DNA of 64,000 nt from Chamaelirium japonicum. Taxonomy: Eukaryota; Streptophyta; Magnoliopsida; Liliales; Melanthiaceae. How positions within the stretch are numbered: position 1 is the first letter of the stretch; each line of letters begins with the position of its first letter. A program made the position numbers and the translations under genes. Below the pieces are notes generated by a model. That model searched no databases and had not been told where the DNA came from. It worked only from the letters and a program-made list of their open reading frames with translations. Below are positions 11,711-24,585 of the stretch, piece after piece. The stretch is taken from positions 2,852,001 to 2,916,000 of the forward strand of contig CANTAL010000003.1 in the NCBI GenBank assembly GCA_947650365.1, given 5' to 3'.

Positions 11711-12310
11711 AGAGTTTTAGAATATAGATTCCTTCTTACTTTATACCTATACCCGTGGCCAATGGACTGGGCAAGACTTCTTCTCTCTTCTCTCTTCGTT
11801 TATCTCTCTATTCCCTTCTCTCTTCTTCTATCTCTTCTGTCTTCGTTTCTCTCTCCGTTTTGTTACGACTGGTCGGCTGGGCTCGACATGTTTGTGCTGG
11901 TAACGTGTTATGAGATGGGAGAAAGAAAGAGCCGTCCAATGTGCCCCACCTAAAGGGGTCGTATATTATGTATAGGGTAGGCTAACTTAGAGCCTAAGCA
12001 ATCTATGAGAAACTTTAATCCATGGGAGAAGAGAGAAGAGAACGGATAGATTTAATTATATTATTGATAAGTAGAGTTTTGGAATTTAAATTTTTTCTTA
12101 CTTCACACCTATACCCGTGGCCAATGGACTAGAACATGACTTCTCTCTTCTCTCTTCTCTCTTCATTTATCTCTCCGTTCTCTTCTCTCTAATTCTCTCT
12201 CTTCTGTCTTCCTTTCTCTATCCGTTTTCTTGTGACTGGTCGGTTGGGCTCGACATGTTCGTGCTGATAACGTATTATAAGATGGGAGACTTGAAGAACC
12301 GTCAAATGTG
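11711..12310 (-). repeat. Two short reverse array units
   Basis: Unit one, 11711-12070, reads tail, pyrimidine-rich leader complement, GCTCGACATGTTTGTGCTGG (PBS complement), LTR-like box complement (CCCTTTAG motif, CTAAGCAATCTATG). The linker GAACGGATAGATTTAATTAT then leads to unit two, 12071-12310, which has tail, leader, PBS complement and only the start of the box. Long Leu/Ser/Phe open frames on the plus strand here are only the pyrimidine-rich leader read through. Confidence 0.8.
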
Positions 12311-12640
12311 CACCAAAACTCTACTTCTTATTATTTTCATCTCAACGTTATTATGATTATCATAATAATGTTACTAAATCATTAGGGATTAGTGTTTCCC
12401 TCCGTTCTCTTCTAGTATCATCTCAACGTGCAACATAGTAACGTTATTATGATTATCATAGTATCATCTCAACCTAAGTTTTTAAATTAAATTAATTATT
12501 AAATTAAATCTCTTCGTTCTCTTCTCTCTTCTTCCATAGATTACGTTTTCCATAGATTGCTTAGACACTAAGTAAGTTTACCCTATAAATAATATACGAC
12601 CCCTTTAGGGTGGGGCACGTTTGATGGCTCTATTCCACTT
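12311..12640 (+). repeat. Scrambled forward tail pieces and one LTR-like box part
   Basis: Three fragments of the tail end (ATCTCAACGTTATTATGATT and shorter versions) lie within 12311-12475. They are interleaved with CCGTTCTCTTCTAG linker pieces. From about 12516 the linker TCTCTTCTCTCTTC leads to a forward box part: CATAGATTGCTTAG, TATAAATAATATACG, CCCCTTTAGGGTGGGGCACG. No gene is present. Confidence 0.7.
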
Positions 12641-13095
12641 CTCAATAATATAATTAAATATCTCTGTTCTCTTCTCTCATATTCCATGGATTAGTGTTAC
12701 CTATAGATTACTTAAGACCTAAGTAAGAATACCCTATGAATAATATACGACCCCTTTAGGGCGGGGCACATTTGACAGCTCTCTCTTTCTCTTATCTCAT
12801 AACATATTATCAAAACAAACATATCGAGCCTAGTCGACCAGTCACAAGAAAACGGAGAGAAAGAAACAAAGACAGAAAAGAGAGAAGAAGAGAGAAAGGA
12901 ACATTAAGATAAATGAAGAGAGAAGACCAGTCGACCAGTCGCAAGAAAACGAAGAGAAAAATGAAGATAGAAGAGAGAAGAAATGAAAAGAGAATGGAGA
13001 GATAAACAAAAAAAGAACAGAGAAGAAGTCCTGCTCCAGTCCATTGGCCATGGGTATAGGTGTTAAGTAAGATGGAATCTAAATTCAAAAACTCC
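12641..13095 (+). repeat. Forward short array unit with duplicated leader
   Basis: Linker (CTCAATAATATAATTAAAT), box part with telo-like and TATA-like words, CTCATAACATATTATCAAAA, then a purine leader. The leader restarts once at GACCAGTCGACCAGTCGCAA, an internal duplication of the stretch just after the PBS. It ends in CCATTGGCCATGGGTATAGG and the tail. On the minus strand this pyrimidine-rich stretch gives hydrophobic open frames that I do not accept as genes. Confidence 0.8.
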
Positions 13096-13485
13096 ACAGA
13101 AGAGAGAGAAGAAGAGACAAGAGAAAGGAAAGATAAATGAAGAGAGAAGAGAGAAGAAGTCCTACTGCAGTCCATTGGCCATGGGTATAGGTGTGAAGTA
13201 AAAAGGAATCTAAATTCCAAAACTCCCCAGAAGAGAGAGATAAAGAGAGAAGAAAACGGAGAGAGAAATAAAAACAAAAAAGAGAGAAGAAGAGAGAAGA
13301 ACTTCTACTCCAGTCCATTCGTCACGGGTATAGCTGTCCATCATCGTGTTGTGAGTAAAGAGAATAAGAAAGAAGAGAACGGAGAGATAAACGAAGAGAG
13401 AAGAGAAAAGAATTCCTGCTCCAGTCCATTGGACACGGGTATAGGTATGAAGTAAGAAGGAATCTAAATTCCAAAATAAATAGTT
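13096..13485 (+). repeat. Three tandem leader/tail pieces of about 120-150 bp
   Basis: Pieces at 13096-13215, 13216-13330 and 13331-13485 each run from a purine leader (CAGAAGAGAGAGA type) to CCATTGG or CCATTCG, the GGGTATAG word and usually a tail. The third starts TAGCTGTCCATCATCGTG, a piece of LTR-like box 5' end, and is repeated 2291 bp further on at 15622. This is a third, smaller level of tandem repetition inside the array. Confidence 0.75.
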
Positions 13486-15227
13486 AATTATTTGAATATA
13501 TAAATAATAAAATATTTTTTCAATATCTTAATATTTTATTAAATAATTTAATAAAGATTTATTTATTTTTATATTTAAATCATAAATAAATTATATAAAT
13601 AATTTAATTATATACTGTAAAGTAAGAAGGAATCTATATTCCAAAACTCTACTTCTCAATATAATCATCTCAATGTTATTCTGATTATTATAGTCATATT
13701 ACTAATTTTTTTTTAATTATTATATAATTTAAAAATTTAAGTTTTAGTAAAATAATTTATTTATTTAATTATTTCATTATCGAGTTATTTATTTAAATTT
13801 GTTATTTTAGTTATTTATTATTATTATATTATTTTATAATTCAATTAGGTAACTATTTAGTAATTTAAATTATTAAATATAGAAATACTGATTTAATTAT
13901 ATAATTACTTTATTAATTCATTTTATTAGTTATTTATTTAATTTTTATTTTATTTTTCATTTATTAAATAATTAGTCATTCATCTAAATATTAAAAAACT
14001 TATTTAGAGAAGAAATATATTAAACAGATTATTTATATAATAAATAAATAATTTAATTATGAAAAGATTTTATAATTAAATAATTTAATATTTCTAAAAT
14101 AAATAATTTTTTTAAATAATTTATTTATATTATTATATATAATTTCATATTTATTTAATTATTTAATTATTTTACTATTTTTTTATTAAACTAATTAAAT
14201 TAACTAAATAATAGGAAGTAAAGAATGAAGATGAGGCACACTCGGATATTTTGCTTTAAAAATATTTTATATTTTTCAATAAAATAATTTAAAACATTAT
14301 AACTGTTATGAAATCATTCGATCGGATAGCTTTCCATCATCGAATCTCTCCCAATGATTAGGATTTTCCATAGATTGCTTAGTCCCTAAGTAAGTTTACC
14401 CTATAAATAATATACGACCTCTTGAGAGTTATACTGTAGTACATTTGCCATGGGTATAGGTGTGAACTAAGAAGGAATCTAAATTCTAAAATTTCACTTC
14501 TGAATAGTATCATCTTAATATTATTATGATTATCATAGTAATATTACTATCATTTTTTAATTAAATTAATCATTTATTTAATTATTAAATAAATTAAATA
14601 GTTTAATAATGAAGCTTTTAGTAAAATAAATAATTTATTTACTTATTAAATTATCTAGTTTTTTATTTAAATTTATTATTTTATTTATTTGTTTTTATTA
14701 TATTATTAAATAATTAACTTAGGTAACTATTTAATTATTTCAATTATTTAATTAAAAAATAATAATTTAAGTATATAATTAATTTATTAAATAATTTTCT
14801 TAGATTTTACTTTAATTATTATTTTATTTTTAAATAATTAAATATTTAATTAATTATTTAAATATTTAAACACTTATTTAGTAACAAAATATATTAAATT
14901 TATTATTTACTTAAAACAATAAATAATTTAATTATTAAAAGATTTTATAGGTAAATAAATAATAATTTAAATAAAGTATTATGTAATTAAATAATTAAAA
15001 AATTAAATTATAAAATTATGAAATATTAATTAAAATAAATAAAAAATTAATTATTTAACTAAGTAATAAAATAAAATAATAATTTAATAATATTTATTTA
15101 TTATTTAAATAATTATATTTTATTTTAATATATAAATAATAATATATTTTTTGAAATAACTTAATATCTTTATAAATAATCAAAAAAAAAATTATTTATT
15201 TAAATTTTTAAATAATAAATATTAAAA
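13331..15227 (+). repeat. 1.9-kb direct duplication, copy 1
   Basis: The near-identical partner is 15622-17530. The copy starts at TAGCTGTCCATCATCGTG and ends at an AAATAATAAATATTAAA stretch. It covers a leader piece, AT body, an isolated tail (13618-13690), another AT body and a unit module (14214-14555). The second copy differs by a duplicated AT word of about 17 bp near 16230 and scattered substitutions. About 395 bp separate the copies. Confidence 0.9.
13486..14213 (+). repeat. AT body with an isolated unit tail
   Basis: AT body interrupted at 13618-13690 by a tail (GTAAAGTAAGAAGGAATC to ATCTCAATGTTATTCTG) with no leader before it. The same arrangement is seen at 15905-15985 and 32578-32672. 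No gene is seen. Confidence 0.75.
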
Positions 15228-15621
15228 ATTTTCAATAATTTTAATAATTTAATAATTAAATTTTAGTAAAATAATTAATTTATTTAATAATTTAGATATT
15301 TAGTTATTTAATTAAATTTATTATTTTATATACTTATTATTATTATATTATTAAAAAATAAAATTTGGTAACTATTTAATTATTTAAATTATTTAATAAA
15401 GAAATTATAATTTAATTATATACTTAATTTATAAATTTATTTTATTAGTTATTTCTAAAAATATATTTTATTTTTAAATAATTAAATAATTATTCTTTTA
15501 ATTAAATATTAAAAAACGTATTTAGTAAAGAAATATATTAAATAGATTAATTACTTAAACTGTTAAAAAATTTAATTATTAAATAATTTCATAGTTAAAT
15601 AAATAATAATTAAAATAAATT
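14214..15621 (+). repeat. Array unit, subfamily II, without a leader
   Basis: Head GGAAGTAAAG at 14214; LTR-like box begins at 14304 (TGTTATGAAATC) and includes TATAAATA. After the box the sequence passes straight to the GCCATGGGTATAGGTGTG part of the tail, so no PBS-like site or purine leader is present. Tail to 14555, then AT body to 15621. No gene is seen in the body. Confidence 0.8.
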
Positions 15622-17530
15622 TAGCTGTCCATCATCGTGTTGTGAGTAAAGAGAATAAGAAAGAAGAGAACGGAGAGATAAACGAAGAGAGAAGAGAAAA
15701 GAATTCCTGCTCCAGTCCATTAGACACGGGTATAGGTATGAAGTAAGAAGGAATCTAAATTCCAAAATAAATAGTTAATTATTTGAATATATAAATAATA
15801 AAATATTTTTTCAATATCTTAATATTTTATTAAATAATTTAATAAAGATTTATTTATTTTTATATTTAAATCATAAATAAATTATATAAATAATTTAATT
15901 ATATACTGTAAAGTAAGAAGGAATCTATATTCCAAAACTCTACTTCTCAATATAATCATCTCAATGTTATTCTGATTATTATAGTCATATTACTAATTTT
16001 TTTTTAATTATTATATAATTTAAAAATTTAAGTTTTAGTAAAATAATTTATTTATTTAATTATTTCATTATCGAGTTATTTATTTAAAATTGTTATTTTA
16101 GTTATTTATTATTATTATATTATTTTATAATTCAATTAGGTAACTATTTAGTAATTTAAATTATTAAATATAGAAATACTGATTTAATTATATAATTACT
16201 TTATTAATTCATTTTATTAGTTATTTATTTAATTTTTATTTATTTAATTTTTATTTTATTTTTCATTTATTAAATAATTAGTCATTCATCTAAATATTAA
16301 AAAACTTATTTAGGGAAGAAATATATTAAACAGATTATTTATATAATAAATAAATAATTTAATTATGAAAAGATTTTATAATTAAATAATTTAATATTTC
16401 TAAAATAAATAATTTTTTTAAATAATTTATTTATATTATTATATATAATTTCATATTTATTTAAGTATTTAATTATTTTACTATTTTTTTATTAAACTAA
16501 TTAAATTAACTAAATAATAGGAAGTAAAGAACGAAGAAGAGGCACACTCGGATATTTTGCTTTAAAAATATTTTACATTTTTCAATAAAATAATTTAAAA
16601 CATTATAACTGTTATGAAATCATTCGATCGGATAGCTTTCCATCATCGAATCTCTCCCAATGATTAGGATTTTCCATAGATTGCTTAGTCCCTAAGTAAG
16701 TTTACCCTATAAATAATATACGATCTCTTGAGAGTTATACTGTAGTACATTTGCCATGGGTATAGGTGTGAACTAAAAAGGAATCTAAATTCTAAAATTT
16801 CACTTCTGAATAGTATCATCTTAATATTATTATGATTATCATAGTAATATTACTATCATTTTTTAATTAAATTAATCATTTATTTAATTATTAAATAAGT
16901 TAAATAGTTTAATAATGAAGCTTTTAGTAAAATAAATAATTTATTTATTTATTAAATTATCTAGTTATTTATTTAAATTTATTATTTTATTTATTTGTTT
17001 TTATTATATTATTTAATAATTAACTTAGGTAACTATTTAATTATTTCAATTATTTAATTAAAAAATAATAATTTAAGTATATAATTAATTTATTAAATAA
17101 TTTTCTTAGATTTTACTTTAATTATTATTTTATTTTTAAATAATTAAATATTTAATTAATTATTTAAATATTTAACCACTTATTTAGTAAAAAAATATAT
17201 TAAATTTATTATTTACTTAAAACAATAAACAATTTAATTATTAAAAGATTTTATAGGTAAATAAATAATAATTTAAATAAAGTATTATGTAATTAAATAA
17301 TTAAAAAATTAAATTATAAAATTATGAAATATTAATTAAAATAAATCAAAAATTAATTATTTAACTAAGTAATAAAATAAAATAATAATTTAATAATATT
17401 TATTTATAATTTAAATAATTATATTTTATTTGAATATATAAATAATAATATATTTTTTGAAATAACTTAATATCTTTATAAATAATCAAAAAAAAAATTA
17501 TTTATTTAAATTTTTAAATAATAAATATAT
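15622..17530 (+). repeat. 1.9-kb direct duplication, copy 2
   Basis: Repeats 13331-15227 in the same order: leader piece 15622-15765, AT body, isolated tail near 15905-15985, AT body, and a unit module starting at 16520 (box from 16610, tail to 16860, again without a leader). High similarity in the AT spacers shows the event is recent relative to the divergence of neighbouring units. Confidence 0.9.
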
Positions 17531-18770
17531 TATTTAATTAATTTAATTATATAGATAATTAAATATTTATTTATTTATTTAATTATTTAATTAATTAAAC
17601 TAATTAAATTATTTAAATAATAAGAAGTAAAGTAGTAAGATGAGGCATACCTAAATTTTTTGCTTTAAACATAATTTATATTTTTCTTTAAAAAAATTTA
17701 AACCAATATAACTGTTATGAGATCGTTCGATCGGATGGCTATCCACTGTTAAATCTTTACCATAGATTAGGGTTACCCAAAGATTGCTTAGGCTCTAAGT
17801 AAGCTTACCCTATAAAATATATAACCCCTTTAAGGTAGAACATGTTTAACGGCTCTCTCTTTCTCCCATCTCATAACACGTTATCAGCACGAATATATCG
17901 AGCCCAGCCGACCAGTCATAAAAAAATAGAAAAAAAAACAAGGACAAAAGAAAAAAGTAAACGGAGCGATAAACGAAGAGAGAATAAAGAACAAGTCCTG
18001 CTCTAGTCCACTGGCCATGGGTATAGGTGTGAAGTAAGAAGGAATCTAAATTCTAAAACTCCACTTCTCAATAGTATTATCTCAATATTATTATGATTAT
18101 CATAGTAATTTATCTAGTTATTTCATTAAATTTATTATTTTATTGTTTTTATTATTATATTATTAAATAATTAATTTAGGTAACTATTTAATTTTTAAAA
18201 TTATTAAATAAAGAAATAATGATTTAATTATATAAATAATTTTTAATTTATATTATTAGTTATTTATTTAATTATTATTTTGTTTTAAAATAATTCAATA
18301 ATTAGTCAATTATTTAAATATTTAAAAACTTATTTTGTAAAGAAATATATTAAATATATTATTTATTTAAATAAATTAAATAATTTAACTGTTAAATAAC
18401 TTTCTATTTAAATAAATAATAATTTTAAAAAATATTACATTATTAAATAATTAAAAAAATATTTTAATAAATTATGAAATTTTAAATAAAATAAATAAAA
18501 AAATTTACTATTTAATTATATAATAAAATAAAATAATAATTTAAAAATAATTTTCATATTATTTAAATAATTAGTTTATTATTTGAATATATAAATAAGA
18601 AAATATTTTATCAATAAATTAATATTAATTTAAATAATTAAATAAATATTAATTTATTTTTATATTTAACTAATAAATAAATTATTAATTATTTATTTAT
18701 ATATATTTAAATATTTTTTTATTTATTTAACTATTTAATATATTAAAGTAATAATATTAATAAAATAATA
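17531..18770 (+). repeat. Array unit, subfamily II, complete module
   Basis: A short AT body end, then head at 17622 and LTR-like box 17713-17878 (166 bp; starts TGTTATGAGATCG, ends TCTCATAACA). The PBS-like site 17879-17892 directly adjoins it, followed by a purine leader (about 17925-17990), GTCCACTGGCCATGGGTATA and a tail to 18110. AT body 18111-18770. The plus-strand region after the box is typical of where an LTR element's internal region starts. Confidence 0.85.
17879..17892 (+). promoter_or_regulatory. PBS-like site CGTTATCAGCACGA next to an LTR-like box
   Basis: It adjoins the box end AACA with no gap. It matches the complement of the anticodon arm of plant tRNA-Ile(AAU) as I recall it (GTGCTAATAACG region), except for C opposite the wobble base. 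That base is inosine in the mature tRNA and would be read as G. Equally clean copies lie at 25888-25901 and 28286-28299. Assignment of the tRNA rests on memory, not a search. Confidence 0.6.
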
Positions 18771-20072
18771 GGAAGTAAAGAACGAAAATGAGGCACACCT
18801 AAATTTTTTGCTTTAAAAATAATTTATATTTTTCTTTAAAAAATTTTAAAACATTATAACTGTTATGAGATCATTTAATTGGATGGCTGTCGATTGTCAG
18901 ATCTCTCCTATGGATTAGAGTTTTCTATAGATTACTTAGGCCCTAAGTAAGCTTAACCTATAAATAATATATGACCTTTTTAGGGTAGAGCACGTTTGAT
19001 GGCTCTCCCTTTCTCTCATCTCATAATATGTTATCAGCATGAACATGTCGAGCCCAGCCAACCAGTCCAAAGAAACCGAAGAGAGAAATGGTGGCAAAAG
19101 AGAGAAACGAAGAAATAAGTGAACAGAGAGGTAAATGAAGAGAGATAAGAGAAGAAGTTCTGCTCCAATCTATTGGCCACGGGTATAGGTGTAAAGTAAG
19201 AAGAAATCTAAATTCTAAAACTTCACTACTCAATAGTATCATCTCAATATTATTATGATTATCATAGTAATGTTGCAATAATTTTATTAACTAAATTAAT
19301 TATTTATTTAATTATTAAATAATTTAAATAATTGTATAATTTAAATAATTTATTAATTAGTTTTTTATTAAAATAATTAATTTACTTAATTAGTTATTTA
19401 TTTAATTAAATTTATTATTTTATTTGTTTTATTATTATTATATTATTAAATAAATAAATTACGTAACTATTTAATTATCTAAATTATTCAAAAAATAAAT
19501 AATTATTTCATTATATAATGAATTTAGTAATTTATTTTATTAGTTATTTATTTAATTATTATTTTATTTTGGAATAATTAAATAATTAATCAATTATTTA
19601 AATATTTAAAAAGGTAGCTAGTGAAAAAATATATTAAATGGATTATTTTATTAAACAAATATATAATTTAATTATTAAATGATTTTATATTAAAGTAAAT
19701 AATAATTTAAATTAATTATTATATAATTAAGTAATTAAAAAATATTTTCTAAAATTATGACATATTAATTAAAATAAATAAAAAAAATTAATTATTTAAT
19801 TAAGTAATAAAATAAAATAATAATTTTATAACTATTTACTTAATATTTAAATAATTAGTTTATTAATTCAATATATAAATAATAAAATAATTTTTAAAAT
19901 TTTTTTATTATTTTCTTAAATAATAAAAGAAATATTTATTTATATTAGTATTTAAATAATAAAAATTATTTAAATTATTTAATTATTTAATTATATAGAT
20001 AATAAATATTGATTTATTTTTTAATTATAAAACTATTTATTTTATTAAACTAATTAAATTAATTAAATAATA
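18771..20072 (+). repeat. Array unit, subfamily II, 168-bp LTR-like box
   Basis: Head 18771; box 18861-19028 with TATAAATA at 18959-18966; PBS-like word TGTTATCAGCATGA; purine leader; tail to 19283; AT body 19284-20072, which holds the landmark AAATATATTAAATGGATTAT. No gene is seen. Confidence 0.85.
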
Positions 20073-21556
20073 GGAAGTTAGAATGACGATGAGGCACACC
20101 CAAATTTTTTCCTTTAAAAATAATTTATATTTTTCTTTAAAGAAATTTAAAACATTACAACTATTATAAAATCGTTCGATCGGATGACTGTCTACCATCG
20201 GATCTCTTCTATGGATTAGGGTTTCCCATAGATTACTTAGGCTCTAAGTAAGCTTATCATATAAAATATATACGACCTCTTTAGGGTGGGGCATATTTGA
20301 CAGCTCTCTTTTTTTTCCATCATACAACACGTTATAAGCACGAGCATGTCGAGCCCAGCCGACCAATCACAAGAAAACAAAAAATAAAACGAATATAGAA
20401 GACAGAAAAGATGAGAGATGAAGTCATACTCTAGTGCATTAGCCACGGGTATAAGCATGAAGTAAGAAAGAATCTAAATTCCAAATCTCCATTTCTCAAT
20501 AGTTTCATCTCAACATTATTATGATTATCATAGTAATGTTACCATATATTTTCTTAATTAAAATAATTATTTATTTAATTATTGAATAAATTAAAAAATT
20601 TAATAATTTAAATAATTTAATAAATAATTTTTTAATAAACTAATTAATTTATTTAATTATCTAATTATTAAGTTATTTAATTAAATTTATTATTTTATTT
20701 ATTTATTATTAATAGTTTATTAAATAATTAAATTAGGTGATTATTTATTTTTTTCAATTATTAAATAAAAAGATAATGATTTAATTTTATAAATAATTTT
20801 TTAATTTATTATATTACTTTTTTTTTCAATTTTTTTTTATTAATAGAATAATTATGAATTATTTAAATACTTAAAAACTTATTAAGTGATGAAATAGGTT
20901 TAATAGATTATTTATTTATACAATTAAATAATTTAATTATTAAATGATTACATAGTTTAATAAATAACAATTTAAATATATTATTATATGATTAAATAAT
21001 TAAAAAATTATTTTATAAAATAATCAAATAATAATTGAAATAATTTAAAAAATAAATTATTTTATAAAAAAATAAATTAAAATAATAATTTCATTATTAT
21101 GTACTTTTTATTTAAATAATAAGTTAATTATTTGAATATATAAATAATAAAATTTTGAAAAATTTTTTTGGTATTTTTCAAATAATCAAATAAATATTTA
21201 TCTAATTTAATATCTAAATAATAAATAAATTGTTTAAATAATTTAATTAATTAATTATATAGATAATTCAATATTTATTTAATTATTTAACTATTTACTT
21301 AACTTAATTCATTAAATTTAATTATTTACTTATTATTTAAATAATTAGTTAGTTATTTAAATACAGAAATAATAAAATATTTTTTTAAATAACTTATTAT
21401 TTTTTTAAATAATAAAATAAAATTTTTATTATTTTAATATTTAAATAATAAATATATTATATAAAAATTTAATAATTAAATTATTTAGATAATTATATAT
21501 ATTTTTAATTATTTAACTATTTAATTTATTAAACTAATGAAATTAATTAAATAATA
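20073..21556 (+). repeat. Array unit, subfamily II, AT body with internal duplication
   Basis: Head 20073; box 20162-20329 (168 bp); PBS-like CGTTATAAGCACGA; a short leader; tail to 20545. The AT body contains the end segment twice (TTTATTTAAATAATAAGTTA near 21105 and TTATTTAAATAATTAGTTAG near 21325), a duplication of about 220 bp that lengthens the unit. No gene is seen. Confidence 0.8.
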
Positions 21557-22717
21557 GGAAGTAAAGTAGGAAGATGAGGCACACCCAAAATTTTTGCTTC
21601 AAAAATAATTTATATTTTTTTAAAAAAAAATTAAAACATTATAAATATTATAAGATAATTCAATTGGATAGCTGTCTACCGTCGGATCTCCTCTATAGAT
21701 TAGGGTTTCACATAGATTGCTTAGGCCCTAAGTAAGTTTACCATAAAAATAATATATGACCCCTTTATGGTGGGGTATATTTGACAATTCTTTCTTTCTC
21801 TCATCACACAATACGTTATTAGCACGAACATATCGAGCCTAGCCGACCAGTCATAAAAAAACGAAGAGAGAAATAAAGATAAAAGACAGAAAAGAAGAGA
21901 GAAGAGAACAGAGAGATAAATAAAGAGAGAAGAGAAAAGAAGTCCTGCTCCAGTCCATTGGCCACTGGTATAGGTGTGAAGTAAGAAGGAATCTAAATTC
22001 CAAAACTAAACTTCTCAATAGTACCATCTCAATGTTATTATGATTATCATAGTAATGTTACTATAATTTTTTTCATTAAATTAATCATTTATTTATTTAT
22101 TAAATATTTTAATAATTAAGTTTTTAGTAAAATAACTAATTTATTTAATTATTTAATTATCTAGTTATTTAATTAAATTTATTCTTTAATTTATTTATTA
22201 TTATTATATTATTAAATAATTAAATTAGGTAACTATTTCATTATTTAAATTAATAAATAAATAAATAATGATATTATTATATAATTAATTTATTAATTTA
22301 TTTTTTTAGCTATTTATTTACCTATTATTTTATTTTTAATTAATTAAATATTTAGTCAATTATTTAAATATTTAAAAACTTATTTTGTGAAGAAATATAT
22401 TAAATAGATTATTTTCTTAAACAAATAAATTATTATGTAACTAAATAATTAAAAAATTATTTTATTAAATTATAATTTAATAACTATTTACTTATTATTT
22501 AATTATACAGTATATTATTTGAACATATAAATAATAAAATATTTTTTAAGTAACTTAATATTTTTTTAAATAATCAAATTAATATTCATTTATTTTATTA
22601 ATTAAATAATAAATAAATTATTTAAATAATTTAATTATTTAATTATATAGATAATTAAATTTTATTTAATTATTTAACTATTTAATTTATTAAACTAACT
22701 AAATTAATTAAATAATA
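21557..22717 (+). repeat. Array unit, subfamily II, complete module
   Basis: Head 21557; box 21646-21813 (168 bp, somewhat diverged ends); PBS-like CGTTATTAGCACGA; purine leader; tail to 22070; AT body to 22717. The PBS word here carries T at the wobble-opposed position, the genomic complement of tRNA-Ile(AAU), unlike most copies. Confidence 0.85.
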
Positions 22718-23946
22718 GGAAGTAAAGAAGGAAAATGAGATACACATGAATTTTTTGCTTTAAAAATAATTTATAGTTTTCTTTAAAAAAATTTAAAACA
22801 TTACAACTGTTATGAGAGATCATTCGATCGGATGGCTGTTCATCGTCAGATCTCTCCCATGGATTAGGGTTTTTGAGAGATTGCTTAAGCCCTAAGTAAG
22901 CTTATCCTATAAATAATATAAGACCTCTTTAGGGTGGAGCACGTTTGACAACTATCTCTTTCTCCCATCTCATAACACGTTATCAGCACAAACATATCTA
23001 GTCCAATCGATCAGTCCTAAAAAAATGGAGAGAGAGATAAAAACAAAAAAGAGAGAAAAGAGAAGAGAACGGGGAGATAAACGAAGAGAGAAGAGAGAAG
23101 AAGTCCTCCTCCAGTACATTGGCCACGGGTATAGGTGTGATGTAAGAAGAAATCTAAATTCAAAAATCCTAGTTCTTAATAGTATTATCTCAATGTTATT
23201 ATGATTATCATAGTAATATTACTATAATTTTTTAAATTTATTTAATTATTTATTTATTTATTAAATAATTAAAATAATTTAATAATTAGGTTTTTTATAA
23301 AATAATTAATTAATTTCATTATTTATTTATTTAATTAAATTTATTATTTTTATATAATTAAATAATTAAATTAGATAACTATTTAATTATTTAAATTATT
23401 AAGTAAAGGATTATTGATTTAATTATAAAACTAATTTATTAATTAATTTTATTAATTATTTCTTTAATTATTCTTTTATTTTTCATTAATTAAAGAATTA
23501 GATAATTATTTAAATATTTCAAAAATTAATTAGTAAAGAAATATATTTAAAAAATTATTTACTTAAATAAATAAATAACTTAATTATTAAATGATTTCAT
23601 AGTTAAATAATTTAGGGTAGGGCACATTTGACTGCTCTCTCTTTAATTATTTAATTTAATTCAAATTATAATAATTATATAATTCAATTAAATAATAATT
23701 TAATTGAAATTATTTATTAAATTAGGATGGGGCATGTTTCATGGCTCTCTTTTTCTCCCATCTCACAATACGTTATTTATTTATAAAAGTAAATAATTTA
23801 ATTATTAAATAATTTTATAGTAAAATAAATAATAATTTAAATATATTATTATATCATTAAATAATTAAAAAATTATTTGAGAAAATTATAAAATATTAAT
23901 TGAAATAAACATAAAAATTATTGATTTTATAAAGTAATAAAATATT
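22718..23946 (+). repeat. Array unit, subfamily II, with two extra box scraps in its AT body
   Basis: Head 22718; box 22808-22977 (170 bp); PBS-like CGTTATCAGCACAA; leader; tail to 23228. The AT body includes two isolated pieces of box 3' end: 23609-23645 (TTTAGGGTAGGGCACATTTG) and 23725-23778 (GGATGGGGCATG to TCTCACAATACGTTAT). Such scraps suggest gene-conversion-like patching or template switching. Confidence 0.8.
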
Positions 23947-24585
23947 AATCGATCGGATAGCTATTCATCGGCGGATCTCTCCCAAGGATTAGGGTATTGC
24001 TTAGGCCTTAAGTAAGCTTACCCTATAAATAATATATGACCCCTTTAGGGTGGAGGACGTTTGATGACTCTCTTTTTTTCTAATCTCACAACATGTTATC
24101 AGTACGAACATGTCGAGCCCAGCAGACCAGTCGTAAGAAAATAGAGAGAGAAACGAACACAAAAGAGAGAAAAGAAGGGAGAACAGAATGGAGAGATAAA
24201 CGAAGAGAGAAGAGAAAAGAAGTCATACTCCAGCCTATTCATCACGGATATAGGTGTGAAGTAAGAAGGAATCTAAATTCCAAAACTCCACTTCTCAATA
24301 GTATCATCTCGATATTATTATGATTATCATAATAAAATCACTATAATTTCTTTAATTAAATTAATTATTTATTTTATAATTAAATGATTTAAATAATTTA
24401 ATAAATTAGTTTTTAGTAAAATAATTAATTAATTTAATTTTCTAGTTATTTATTTAAATTTATTATTTTATTTATTAATTATGATTATATTATTAAATAA
24501 TTAAATTAGCTAACTATAAAATTAAATATTTATTTAATTATTTAACTATTTAATTTTTAAACTAATTCAATTAAATTAAATAATA
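23947..24585 (+). repeat. Array unit, subfamily II, entered inside the LTR-like box
   Basis: AT body joins directly to CGATCGGATAGC of the box; no head is present. The box ends at 24093 (CTCACAACA), then TGTTATCAGTACGA, leader, tail to 24340, AT body. A Lys/Arg/Glu-rich open frame over 24093-24323 is only the purine leader translated. Confidence 0.8.

Noticed and set aside
12810-13318. Leu/Ser/Phe-rich open frames that look like small membrane proteins
   Set aside because: They are translations of the pyrimidine-rich complement of the leader. The same peptide appears in several frames and in every unit, and changes frame between copies. The same holds for similar frames at 47-59 kb and 61.8-63.9 kb.
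11241-13485. CRISPR-like array from regularly spaced repeats
   Set aside because: The repeats are hundreds of bases long, diverged, in both orientations, and the intervals are other parts of the same unit.
17879-17892. Initiator-methionine tRNA primer site (TGGTATCAGAGC type)
   Set aside because: The common plant word is not present after any box; the observed motif fits the tRNA-Ile anticodon arm better.
24093-24323. Lys/Arg/Glu-rich open frame starting inside the PBS-like site, with relatives at 10787, 26838, 29556, 30480 and 55073
   Set aside because: The charge comes from the purine-rich leader. Start codons and frames differ between units and no frame is preserved across copies, so a gag remnant or leader peptide is not supported.
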